Shown piece after piece: positions 6,869-13,073 of a stretch of DNA of 21,462 bases; position 1 is the stretch's first letter; each line of letters starts with the position of its first letter. The notes beneath the pieces were generated by a model. That model was not told the DNA's origin and did not search any database. It saw only the letters and a program-made list of their open reading frames with translations. The position numbers and the translations under genes are program-made. The stretch is from Cloacibacterium caeni_C (GTDB taxonomy: Bacteria > Bacteroidota > Bacteroidia > Flavobacteriales > Weeksellaceae): NCBI GenBank assembly GCA_002422665.1, contig DITA01000015.1:1-21462 (forward strand). Direction: 5' to 3'.

Positions 6869-8200
6869 TTACCAACATTTTATAATTTCCTCCATTTCAA
6901 TATAAGTAAACGGATGATAAACCTTATTTTTAAACCCAGAATAAAAACAAAACTTTTTTAATTCTTTTTTTTGAGAGATTGATAAACCTACCTTTGCCCC
7001 AAAACTATTTTTACTATACAAGGTTCTTGTATAAAAAGTATTCAAATCAATAAAAATGCTTAAGTCATTAATATTTGTGTAGTTATAATAAATCCCTGCT
7101 CTCAAATCATTCCCTTCTATTGTTTTCCTTATACTATAATTACCTGTTAAGAATTTTATTCTTTTTTTTAGCAATTCAAAATTTTTATTTTTACCAAAAT
7201 CTAAAAAAGTTTTTATTATTCTTGTTTTAATTTTTGTTACTTTCTTTTTAGCTATTGATACTTTTAACGTTGGCTTAGGCTTTTCATTTATACTATTGAA
7301 TTGAATATATGAAATGTTTTCATTAATAATTTCTGATTGTCTGTCATCAATCGTATATCTTAATTTTTCAATTTTATTAAATTTTTGAAATTTAGCCTCT
7401 CTTTTATTTTCATCAACTTTTCTAAATAGATATCCCAAATATTCCAAGTCTTTACCATTTGAAATTTTTTCACCAGTATTTTTATCTAGCAATTTTAAAA
7501 AATTCCCTTCAAAAAGTTCTGTCTTTGATTCATTAATTTCTAATCCAAATGCTAAATCAGAAAGATTTTTATTGAGTTCACCTATTAGCTTTATGGCATC
7601 TTTAAGATTGTGTGAGAAAATAATTATATCATCAACAAATCTTGCATAGTAATATACCCCGTCAAATCTACGAACCCATTTGTCAAATTTTCTCATGTAA
7701 ATCTCAGATAAAGTAGAGCTTATATTCATTCCTCTTGGTAGCCCTGTTGAATGTATTAAAGTAGAATTTGAAAAAATTTTTTTAAGAAGAAACATTGATT
7801 GATAAGACAAAATAGAGTCATCTTGAAATTTTTGAATTAGTTTTTCAGTATTTATACTTTCAAAAAAACTTTTAATATCTGTTTTTATGACCCAGTGTGG
7901 GCAGGTTTCAGAAAGAAGAGTTATTATTTGAGAAATAATTATTCTTCTATTTGCCTGCTCATCTTTATAAATTCTCTTAATATTATCATTTAATTTTCTT
8001 AATATTAATTTGTCCTTCAATTGTTCAGTAAGAAAAAAATCACCAGTATTAGTAATGCTAAATTCAAAAGATTCTTCTATAATTTGTTCATATTGTGAAT
8101 CTAACTCAATTTTAAAATCCTCAAGTGAAATACCATAGTTGATATATTCTTCTTTTTTACAAAGACTTATTAATTGAGGTGTTTTGAAAGATTGATTCAT
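6869..8200 (-). CDS. drt3a: Reverse transcriptase, Drt3a/UG3-like
   Basis: A 443-aa protein read from the ATG at 8200 (MNQSFKTPQL). A TTG codon at 8221 would add 7 residues, but it overlaps the likely -7 promoter box at 8219-8226, so the ATG is preferred. The RT core is clear: motif A KTDIKSFFESI with Asp108, the TGLPRGMNISSTLSEIYM block (from about 152), catalytic FVDD with Asp190/Asp191, a GLEINESKTELF motif and a LEYLGYLFRK segment. There is no maturase X or HNH domain, no integrase and no Cas1 fusion, which argues against a group II intron or CRISPR-linked RT. As the first gene of a coupled two-RT operon ending in an ncRNA with an ACACAC segment, it fits Drt3a, the partner thought to copy the RNA template into GT repeats. 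It is divergent from the excisionase gene. Confidence 0.85.
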   Translation of the reverse strand: MNQSFKTPQLISLCKKEEYINYGISLEDFKIELDSQYEQIIEESFEFSITNTGDFFLTEQLKDKLILRKLNDNIKRIYKDEQANRRIIISQIITLLSETCPHWVIKTDIKSFFESINTEKLIQKFQDDSILSYQSMFLLKKIFSNSTLIHSTGLPRGMNISSTLSEIYMRKFDKWVRRFDGVYYYARFVDDIIIFSHNLKDAIKLIGELNKNLSDLAFGLEINESKTELFEGNFLKLLDKNTGEKISNGKDLEYLGYLFRKVDENKREAKFQKFNKIEKLRYTIDDRQSEIINENISYIQFNSINEKPKPTLKVSIAKKKVTKIKTRIIKTFLDFGKNKNFELLKKRIKFLTGNYSIRKTIEGNDLRAGIYYNYTNINDLSIFIDLNTFYTRTLYSKNSFGAKVGLSISQKKELKKFCFYSGFKNKVYHPFTYIEMEEIIKCW

Positions 8201-8218
8201 ACTTTTTTTAAGATTTAT

Positions 8219-8226
8219 CAAAGTTA
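8219..8226 (-). promoter_or_regulatory. -7 promoter box of the reverse transcriptase operon
   Basis: On the minus strand this reads TAACTTTG (TAnnTTTG consensus). It predicts a start near 8212 and a leader of about 12 nt before the ATG at 8200. It lies in the 150-bp divergent region shared with the excisionase gene. This box is one reason to reject the TTG start at 8221. Confidence 0.45.
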
Positions 8227-8290
8227 GTAAAAAAACTAATTCTTAATTAAATTAAAAAATTCTTTTTCAATTTTTTAAAACTGTATTTAA

Positions 8291-8303
8291 CTGTACAATA
8301 CAG
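8291..8303. promoter_or_regulatory. CTGTA-CAA-TACAG palindrome between the RT operon and the excisionase gene
   Basis: CTGTACAATACAG is a 5-bp-arm palindrome preceded by TATTTAA. The motif CTGTACAATA also occurs in the palindrome at the right end of the element (from 11991), and the left-end palindrome (2579-2595) shares CTGTACAA. It lies where it could control both divergent promoters. Confidence 0.4.
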
Positions 8304-8354
8304 AATAAAAATACTTTTTTATACATATTACTTTTACAACAAATTAATAAAACA

Positions 8355-8639
8355 ATGGAAAAGAAAATATTACAAATTCAGGAAGTTGGTATTGATGAGC
8401 TTAAATCTGTTATTCAGGATTCTATAAGATTGGAGTTGAATGGTTTTATTAATGCTCAAAGACAGCCAACCACAAACGAAAAGCTACTTTCTCGTAGTGA
8501 AGTCATGGAACTTCTTAAAATAAGTGAAGCTACCTTATATAATTACGAAAAAAAAGGAAAATTAAAAGGTTTTCAAATTGGAGGACGTAGGTTATATAAA
8601 GAATCTGAAATTTTTGAATCATTAAAAGAAAAGAAATGA
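8355..8639 (+). CDS. Excisionase-like helix-turn-helix protein
   Basis: A 94-aa protein. A roughly 45-residue N-terminal helix-rich lead is followed by a MerR/excisionase-type winged HTH (LSRSEVMELLKISEATLYNYEKKGKLKG then FQIGGRRLYKESEIFESL). This arrangement matches the HTH_17 domain found in many Bacteroidota element proteins, which act as recombination directionality factors or as regulators of replication genes. Its stop overlaps the start of the helicase gene by four bases (ATGA), so the two are translationally coupled. The upstream divergent region carries a CTGTA-N3-TACAG palindrome that it might bind. Whether it is excisionase, replication accessory factor or both cannot be decided from sequence. 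Confidence 0.82.
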   Translation: MEKKILQIQEVGIDELKSVIQDSIRLELNGFINAQRQPTTNEKLLSRSEVMELLKISEATLYNYEKKGKLKGFQIGGRRLYKESEIFESLKEKK

Positions 8640-10051
8640 GAAGTGAAATATTGAAGCAATATAACATCATTACTGATGTTAATACGCTTTTGAATTCTTT
8701 GCTAAATCAGGTTGAAAAGGTAAATTTTAGAAAATTAGCTTTTTTAAACAAGGAAGAAAATAATAGTAAATTATTACGAAAACATTATATAATTATAGTT
8801 ATTGATGAGTTGATAAAAATTTCAATTAATAAAAATTGGAATCTGACAAAACGTAATGGTAATATTTTCATATTTAATGGTTGCTATTTTCAAATAGTAG
8901 AAAAAGAGAATTTTGAGAATTTCCTTGGAAAAGTAGCATTGAAAATGGGAGTTGATATAATGGAAGCTAAATATCATCAATTTCAAAAAGAACTTTATCT
9001 GCAATTTCTTTCCCAATCTTTTCTTGAAATCAATGAAATTAAGGATAGGGTATTGATAAATCTAAAAAATGGGACATTAGAAATTTCTTTCAATGAAATT
9101 AATTTAAGAAATTTTAAATATAAAGATTTTTTAACATATCAATTGCCTTTTGAATTTGACAAGAATAAAAATTGCCCTTTATTTAAAAATTTTTTAGATG
9201 AAGTACTCCCTGATGAATCTAAACAGTTAGTATTAGCAGAATATTTTGGTAGTGTATTTATTAGACGAGAAATATTAAAACTAGAAAAAATGCTAATTCT
9301 ATTTGGCGAAGGTGCAAATGGTAAAAGTGTAATTTTTGAAGTTTTTAACGCTATATTAGGAGATGAAAACATTTCCAATTTCTCTCTTGAAAACCTAACT
9401 GATAGAAATGGATATTATCGAGCAATGATAGGACAAAAACTTGTAAACTATGCATCAGAAATTAGTGGAAAAGTAAATCCGACAGTTTTAAAACAATTAG
9501 CATCAAATGAGCCAGTTGATGCAAGGCTACCATTTGGTAATCCTTTCACGATTAAAAATTACGCCAAATTAATTTTCAATTGCAATATATTACCAGAAAC
9601 CGAAGAATACACTAATGCTTTTTTTAGAAGATTTTTAATAATAAAGTTTGATAAAATAATTGAAGAAAAAAATCAAGATAAAGAACTTGCTAATAGAATT
9701 ATTAAAACGGAATTAAGTGGCATTTTTAATTGGATAATTGATGGATTAAAGAGATTATTAAATCAAAAGAATTTTACGTACTCTACAGCGATAGACAAAG
9801 CAATTCTTTCTTATAAAAGAAGTTCTGATAGTATTTTGTTATTTCTTTCAGAAAATCATTATCAAAAAAATATTCAAAAACACATAAGTATTCAAGAATT
9901 ATTTAATTCTTATCGAAATTTCTGTTTCGAGTGGAGTTATAAATATAGTAATAAATCTCAATTTATTTTAAGACTTAAAGCTCTTGGTTTTGAAGTTAAA
10001 AGAATGAGTTCGGGATTTGTGATATATATTGACAATGAACCTAAAAATTAA
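8636..10051 (+). CDS. D5/P4-type SF3 replication helicase (primase domain not seen)
   Basis: A 471-aa protein. The N-terminal part (1-150) has no obvious primase motif. A D5_N-like segment (about 150-215) contains LTYQLPFEFDKNKNCPLFKNFL. An SF3 helicase core follows, with Walker A GEGANGKS (224-231), an acidic Walker B-like KLVNYASEI (268-276), a motif C-like KLIFNCNILPE (311-321) and an arginine-finger candidate FFRRFLIIKFDKI. Phage/plasmid proteins of this family unwind DNA at the replication origin. Here it suggests that the excised element replicates. It overlaps the HTH gene and is followed 3 bases later by a 54-aa gene. The lack of a fused TOPRIM/AEP primase is notable against full-length P4-alpha-like proteins and suggests use of a host or helper primase. 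Confidence 0.85.
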   Translation: MRSEILKQYNIITDVNTLLNSLLNQVEKVNFRKLAFLNKEENNSKLLRKHYIIIVIDELIKISINKNWNLTKRNGNIFIFNGCYFQIVEKENFENFLGKVALKMGVDIMEAKYHQFQKELYLQFLSQSFLEINEIKDRVLINLKNGTLEISFNEINLRNFKYKDFLTYQLPFEFDKNKNCPLFKNFLDEVLPDESKQLVLAEYFGSVFIRREILKLEKMLILFGEGANGKSVIFEVFNAILGDENISNFSLENLTDRNGYYRAMIGQKLVNYASEISGKVNPTVLKQLASNEPVDARLPFGNPFTIKNYAKLIFNCNILPETEEYTNAFFRRFLIIKFDKIIEEKNQDKELANRIIKTELSGIFNWIIDGLKRLLNQKNFTYSTAIDKAILSYKRSSDSILLFLSENHYQKNIQKHISIQELFNSYRNFCFEWSYKYSNKSQFILRLKALGFEVKRMSSGFVIYIDNEPKN

Positions 10052-10054
10052 GCA

Positions 10055-10219
10055 ATGGAAAAAATAATAGTAAAAGTAATTCGAGGAGATTATCGTGACA
10101 TGGAAGTGAAACTTTTAGAGCTGTTGAATGATGGCTATGTTATTACTGCTAATGTTGTAATTAGTAATGATGACTATTTATATGCAATATTAACAAAGAA
10201 AATAACAACAGAAAAATAA
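10055..10219 (+). CDS. Small 54-aa protein downstream of the replication helicase
   Basis: An ATG at 10055, three bases after the helicase stop, opens a 54-codon frame ending in TAA at 10217-10219. The product starts MEKIIVKVIRGDYRD and has alternating hydrophobic residues suggestive of a small beta-alpha-beta fold (IIVKVI, then the helix MEVKLLELLNDGY, then VITANVVIS and LYAILTKK). It has no signal peptide and no known motif. The tight spacing and sensible composition support it as a real gene co-transcribed with the HTH and helicase genes. Function unknown. Confidence 0.6.
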   Translation: MEKIIVKVIRGDYRDMEVKLLELLNDGYVITANVVISNDDYLYAILTKKITTEK

Positions 10220-10284
10220 CAACAAATTATAAAACAAAATTTTAAATCTGTGTAAAGTGAATTTAAGTTGAAGTGTGCAACATA

Positions 10285-10313
10285 CTGCGAAAAATCAATT
10301 TTTCTTTTACAGT
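10285..10313 (+). terminator. Weak A+T-rich hairpin, possible terminator after the replication genes
   Basis: The arms GAAAAAT (10289-10295) and ATTTTTC (10298-10304) are separated by two bases. Outer ACTG (10284-10287) and CAGT (10310-10313) could extend the fold imperfectly. A short TTTT follows the inner stem. The stability is low. The 172-bp gap 10220-10391 otherwise shows nothing that I can identify. Confidence 0.3.
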
Positions 10314-10391
10314 AACTAAATAGGATTTGAATTTAACAATTATAAACAAAATTATTACGGCTAGAAAAAAAATAAATTAAAATACAATATT

Positions 10392-10931
10392 ATGATAACA
10401 GAAAGAAAAACAGAACGAGAATTTGGAATTTATAATGTCGCAAAAGATAAATTCTACAATTTAGATTATCTTGATGGATTTGGTAGCGAAGAAGAATTTG
10501 TTGATGAGCCAAATAGAAAATTCACTTATGAAGAATGTGAAAGATATATAGTGCATAAAAACGAAAAAGAATATTTGACAATAATCAATTTACAACAACC
10601 TAAATATCTCTTGGCGTTTCAACTTGACTATTTAAGAAAAGAGTTTTCTGAAAAATATAATAAAAAGTTAATTGAATCCAACAATAAATCAAATGCTGAA
10701 AGTTTAAATAGCGCTAGAGAAAATTCTATATTTATTCAAAACAAGCAAAATTACATGAGTGATTTACACAATTGGAGTTTATTACTTAATTCAAAAGAAA
10801 CACAATTGAAAGGAAAATATGGAATTGTTTTAGGGCAAAAACCTGATTATAGAAATTATAATTTATCATATGAAAGTTTTACGCAAGAAGAAAAAATAAG
10901 TTTAAAAAAGAACTTTGGAATAGTACATTAG
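10392..10931 (+). CDS. Unknown 179-aa element protein
   Basis: A 179-aa hydrophilic protein beginning MITERKTEREFGIYNVAKDK, rich in Tyr, Asn, Glu and Lys. There is no signal peptide, membrane segment or recognised catalytic motif. A predicted helical stretch at about 80-125 (LLAFQLDYLRKEFSEKYNKK onward) is followed by a LHNWSLLLNSKE segment. It stands alone between a 172-bp gap and a strong terminator at 10964-10986, so it is probably monocistronic. I do not recognise the family. As element cargo it could be a defence accessory, an anti-defence factor or a maintenance protein, but none of these is shown by the sequence. Confidence 0.7.
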   Translation: MITERKTEREFGIYNVAKDKFYNLDYLDGFGSEEEFVDEPNRKFTYEECERYIVHKNEKEYLTIINLQQPKYLLAFQLDYLRKEFSEKYNKKLIESNNKSNAESLNSARENSIFIQNKQNYMSDLHNWSLLLNSKETQLKGKYGIVLGQKPDYRNYNLSYESFTQEEKISLKKNFGIVH

Positions 10932-10963
10932 AATTGTTATTTTGAATTTTTTTTGTTTTAAAG

Positions 10964-10986
10964 GCGCAAATTATTTGCGCTTTTTT
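10964..10986 (+). terminator. Intrinsic terminator after the 179-aa gene
   Basis: The perfect stem GCGCAAA (10964-10970) / TTTGCGC (10974-10980) has a 3-nt loop and is followed by TTTTTT. It is G+C-rich for this element and correctly placed 32 bases after the stop codon. Confidence 0.85.
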
Positions 10987-11048
10987 ATGTATTTAGTGTA
11001 AAAAATGTAGTGATTAATATTTATATTTTTTTTCTTTATTTTATCTCT

Positions 11049-11056
11049 TATATTTG
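11049..11056 (+). promoter_or_regulatory. -7 promoter box for the structured RNA
   Basis: TATATTTG fits the TAnnTTTG consensus and predicts a start near 11063, just before the first paired element (11071) of the structured RNA. No clear -33 box was seen. Confidence 0.45.
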
Positions 11057-11062
11057 TAGTAG

Positions 11063-11250
11063 TAAAACATATCAGCAATCCTTATTTCTGTCAGTAAACC
11101 GACCAAGTTAAAAAAGATGCAAAGAGGATTTGAATTGCACACGTATAAAGGCGTGGGCTTTCTTATTCTTTGTATGCGCTCTTGGTCGGGCGTTCTGACA
11201 GGTAGGAAATGTCCCACGCTGATTATTTATAACTTCCAATAGGGACATTT
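11063..11250 (+). ncRNA. Structured RNA with pseudoknot potential (independent sRNA or 5' leader)
   Basis: Nested perfect pairings occur at 11071-11076/11218-11223 (ATCAGC/GCTGAT), 11088-11094/11195-11201 (CTGTCAG/CTGACAG) and 11099-11107/11181-11189 (CCGACCAAG/CTTGGTCGG). An inner 6-bp helix is 11119-11124/11168-11173 (one G-U). GCGTGGG in the inner loop (11151-11157) can pair with CCCACGC (11213-11219) outside the stems, a pseudoknot. AAATGTCCC (11207-11215) can instead pair with GGGACATTT (11242-11250), 20 bases before the next start codon, so the two folds compete. The region is more G+C-rich than its surroundings and has a -7 box at the expected place. I do not recognise the class. It could be a Bacteroidota sRNA motif, an attenuator or riboswitch-like leader of the 236-aa gene, or a mobile-element RNA. 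Confidence 0.65.
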
Positions 11251-11269
11251 TGGAAATAAAAAATTCAAA

Positions 11270-11980
11270 ATGAATAACTCTGCAAAATCCAAAAAAACAA
11301 CAAAATTATTTCTTCTTCTTTTTACATTAGCAATTATCGCTTTTGCCGTAAATTTATTAATGAGCGAAAGTGATACTATTGGAAAATATAAAAAGGAAAA
11401 ATTACCACAAGAATTTGAATATAAAATTATAAATGATGACAGTAATAAGAATCTTGATAAAAATCAACTAGAAGTAGAAATAAATAAAAAATTGACAGAA
11501 GGGCAAATAGCAACCTTAGCTGAAGAACTTTTTAATAGTAAGGAAAAGCAAAGTCGTTTTTATATATATTATGATTTAAACGATGAAAGTAATAATCGAA
11601 TTAACAATTGGGCAATTAGCCACTTTGACCCAGAATTAGAAATAAGTATTAATGGCTCAACAAATATCCAAGATAATCAGATGTTACTTGAAGCAAAAAA
11701 AGTTGATGGAAATATTATTGGTATTTTTGATGAATCTGAGGCAACAGCATCATTTTATACTCTTTATGAAAAAAGCAATAAGGTATATTTAAAGACATCA
11801 TTTAAAAATGGACAATCAATGATTGAGGAACTAGAAAGAACAACTACAAATAAAGGAGTGAGATTAAATAGTAGAGAAGAGAATAATGGAGAATATTTTA
11901 TTTTGAGAGAGGACGTATTAGATTTTTATAACAAAGAAAATATTGTTTTTGCATCTGCTCTAAAAGTAAATTACAAATAA
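11270..11980 (+). CDS. Unknown membrane-anchored protein, last gene of the element
   Basis: A 236-aa protein. The N-terminus is MNNSAKSKKTTK followed by a hydrophobic helix at about 13-31 (LFLLLFTLAIIAFAVNLLM), giving a single-pass type II anchor or uncleaved signal with the rest outside the cytoplasm. The remainder is charged and Asn-rich, with segments such as ARFY-like KQSRFYIYYDLNDESNN and VYLKTSFKNGQSMIEELERT, and no recognised motif or lipobox. It lies between the structured RNA leader and the bidirectional terminator at the right end of the element. Two competing RNA folds upstream hint at post-transcriptional control. Function unknown. Being the most distal cargo gene at the att side, it may be an accessory trait or a toxin-like or superinfection-exclusion protein, which is speculation. 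Confidence 0.72.
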   Translation: MNNSAKSKKTTKLFLLLFTLAIIAFAVNLLMSESDTIGKYKKEKLPQEFEYKIINDDSNKNLDKNQLEVEINKKLTEGQIATLAEELFNSKEKQSRFYIYYDLNDESNNRINNWAISHFDPELEISINGSTNIQDNQMLLEAKKVDGNIIGIFDESEATASFYTLYEKSNKVYLKTSFKNGQSMIEELERTTTNKGVRLNSREENNGEYFILREDVLDFYNKENIVFASALKVNYK

Positions 11981-11991
11981 AAAATATTTAC

Positions 11992-12008
11992 TGTACAATA
12001 ATTGTACA
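11992..12008. promoter_or_regulatory. TGTACA palindrome at the right end of the element
   Basis: TGTACAATAATTGTACA has 7-bp arms around a 3-bp centre and matches the palindrome at 2579-2595 in 15 of 17 positions. Both are preceded by TATTTAC and followed by AAAT. It lies 46 bp inside attR, a position suited to integrase or excisionase binding. Confidence 0.45.
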
Positions 12009-12012
12009 AATC

Positions 12013-12052
12013 AAAAACCGCAACTATTGATTATCAATTAGTTGCGGTTTTA
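12013..12052. terminator. Bidirectional terminator supplied by the element end
   Basis: The 13-bp arms are 12014-12026 (AAAACCGCAACTA) and 12039-12051 (TAGTTGCGGTTTT), extended inside by TTGA/TCAA. There is a T-rich tail on the plus strand and an A-run on the left (T-run on the minus strand). It can end the 236-aa gene and also the tRNA-fMet transcript coming from the right, replacing the terminator displaced to 2395-2430. Confidence 0.75.
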
Positions 12053-12057
12053 TTTAG

Positions 12058-12130
<73 letters not shown>

Positions 12131-12207
12131 TTATTGTGGTGCAAATATATAACAATTTTTTAAATCTCCAAAATTTCTGAAAAATATTTTTATTAATTCA
12201 TTTTTTG

Positions 12208-12215
12208 TATCTTTG
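12208..12215 (+). promoter_or_regulatory. -7 box abutting the start of the Sua5/YrdC gene
   Basis: TATCTTTG matches TAnnTTTG and ends 3 bases before the ATG at 12219. This predicts a transcription start at or next to the start codon, meaning a leaderless or nearly leaderless mRNA. Confidence 0.4.
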
Positions 12216-12218
12216 AGT

Positions 12219-12830
12219 ATGGCAAAAATTCTGAAAATATATCCAGACAATCCTCAAGAAAATTACATGAATGAGGTGATTAAAACGCTGCAAGATGGTG
12301 GATTGATTATTTATCCTTCAGACACAGTTTATGCGTTGGGTTGCGATATTTACAATGTAAAAGCCATGGAAAAACTCGCTCGTCTTAAAAATACTACACT
12401 AGACAAAGCACAATTTTCTATTATTTGTAACAATCTCAGTCATCTTTCAGAATTTACTCGTCCTATAGAAACGTCTACCTTCAGACTTTTAAAATCTAAA
12501 ATCCCTGGTCCTTTCACCTTTATTTTAGAGGCCAATAAAAATTTACCATTAGCTTATAAAGGCAAAAAAACCGTAGGAATCCGTGTTCCAGACCACTCTA
12601 TTCCGCAGTTAATTGTGGAGAAATTAGGTCATCCTATTGCTTCTACTTCCATAAAAGATGATGACGAAGTCATAGAATATTCTACCGACCCAGAACTCAT
12701 TGCAGAGAAATACGACCATTTGGTAGATATCGTTATCGATTCTGGTTACGGAGATAACATAGCTTCTACCATTGTAGATTTAACTAGCGGCGAACCAGAA
12801 ATCCTGAGAGAAGGAAAAGGAATTCTGTAA
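12219..12830 (+). CDS. Sua5/YciO/YrdC family protein, probable L-threonylcarbamoyladenylate synthase
   Basis: A 203-aa protein from the ATG at 12219 (MAKILKIYPDN). A TTG two codons earlier (12213) overlaps a -7 box and is less likely. Family motifs are LQDGGLIIYPSDTVYALGCD near the N-terminus, KIPGPFTFIL, KKTVGIRVPDH and PIASTSIK, which form the nucleotide and threonine binding cleft of the YrdC fold. Members make threonylcarbamoyl-AMP from threonine, bicarbonate and ATP for t6A modification of tRNAs reading ANN codons. Length (about 200 aa, no Sua5 C-terminal domain) fits TsaC/YrdC or the paralogue YciO, which are hard to separate by eye, so no symbol is given. It stands divergent from tRNA-fMet and appears monocistronic. 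Confidence 0.9.
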   Translation: MAKILKIYPDNPQENYMNEVIKTLQDGGLIIYPSDTVYALGCDIYNVKAMEKLARLKNTTLDKAQFSIICNNLSHLSEFTRPIETSTFRLLKSKIPGPFTFILEANKNLPLAYKGKKTVGIRVPDHSIPQLIVEKLGHPIASTSIKDDDEVIEYSTDPELIAEKYDHLVDIVIDSGYGDNIASTIVDLTSGEPEILREGKGIL

Positions 12831-12837
12831 AAGTGTT

Positions 12838-12990
12838 AGTCTGAGCGGAGTCGAAAACTTTGGTCACCAATTTGACTCCTAAAGTCGTCGAACCACTTCG
12901 TTAGGTTTCACCTTCCGCTCCCACTTTTTTGCTACATTACATTTCGCAAAAAGAGTTCCGCTTCAGTCGGGGCGCAGTTTTCGTCTATGA
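12838..12990. repeat. G+C-richer intergenic sequence resembling a dispersed flavobacterial repeat
   Basis: The 243-bp gap after the YrdC-family gene contains stretches such as GTCTGAGCGGAGTCGAAAAC and CCGCTTCAGTCGGGGCG, of a type I associate with dispersed intergenic repeats in flavobacterial genomes. It is less A+T-rich than its surroundings and shows no good open frame. Copies elsewhere cannot be checked from this window. Confidence 0.35.
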
Positions 12991-13022
12991 TAGTAATAGT
13001 CGGCAAAAATCAAAATTTGTCT

Positions 13023-13030
13023 TATTTTTG
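13023..13030 (+). promoter_or_regulatory. -7 promoter box of yaaA
   Basis: TATTTTTG lies 43 bases before the yaaA ATG and predicts a leader of about 37 nt. Confidence 0.4.
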
Positions 13031-13073
13031 AACATTCAAAATCTAAAATTTAAAATTTTAATTTAAAATTTTC

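Noticed and set aside
8201..8221. TTG start adding seven residues to the first reverse transcriptase
   Set aside because: The codon overlaps a good -7 promoter box (8219-8226), so it would not be in the mRNA. The ATG at 8200 is preferred.
4904..8221. RTs as group II intron, retron or CRISPR-associated RTs
   Set aside because: There is no maturase/HNH domain, no intron RNA domains, no msr/msd-type inverted repeats upstream and no Cas1 or repeat array. Two coupled Unknown Group-like RTs fit a defence system better.
12213..12218. TTG start for the YrdC-family gene
   Set aside because: It overlaps the TATCTTTG promoter box, and the ATG at 12219 gives the start I would expect for flavobacterial family members.
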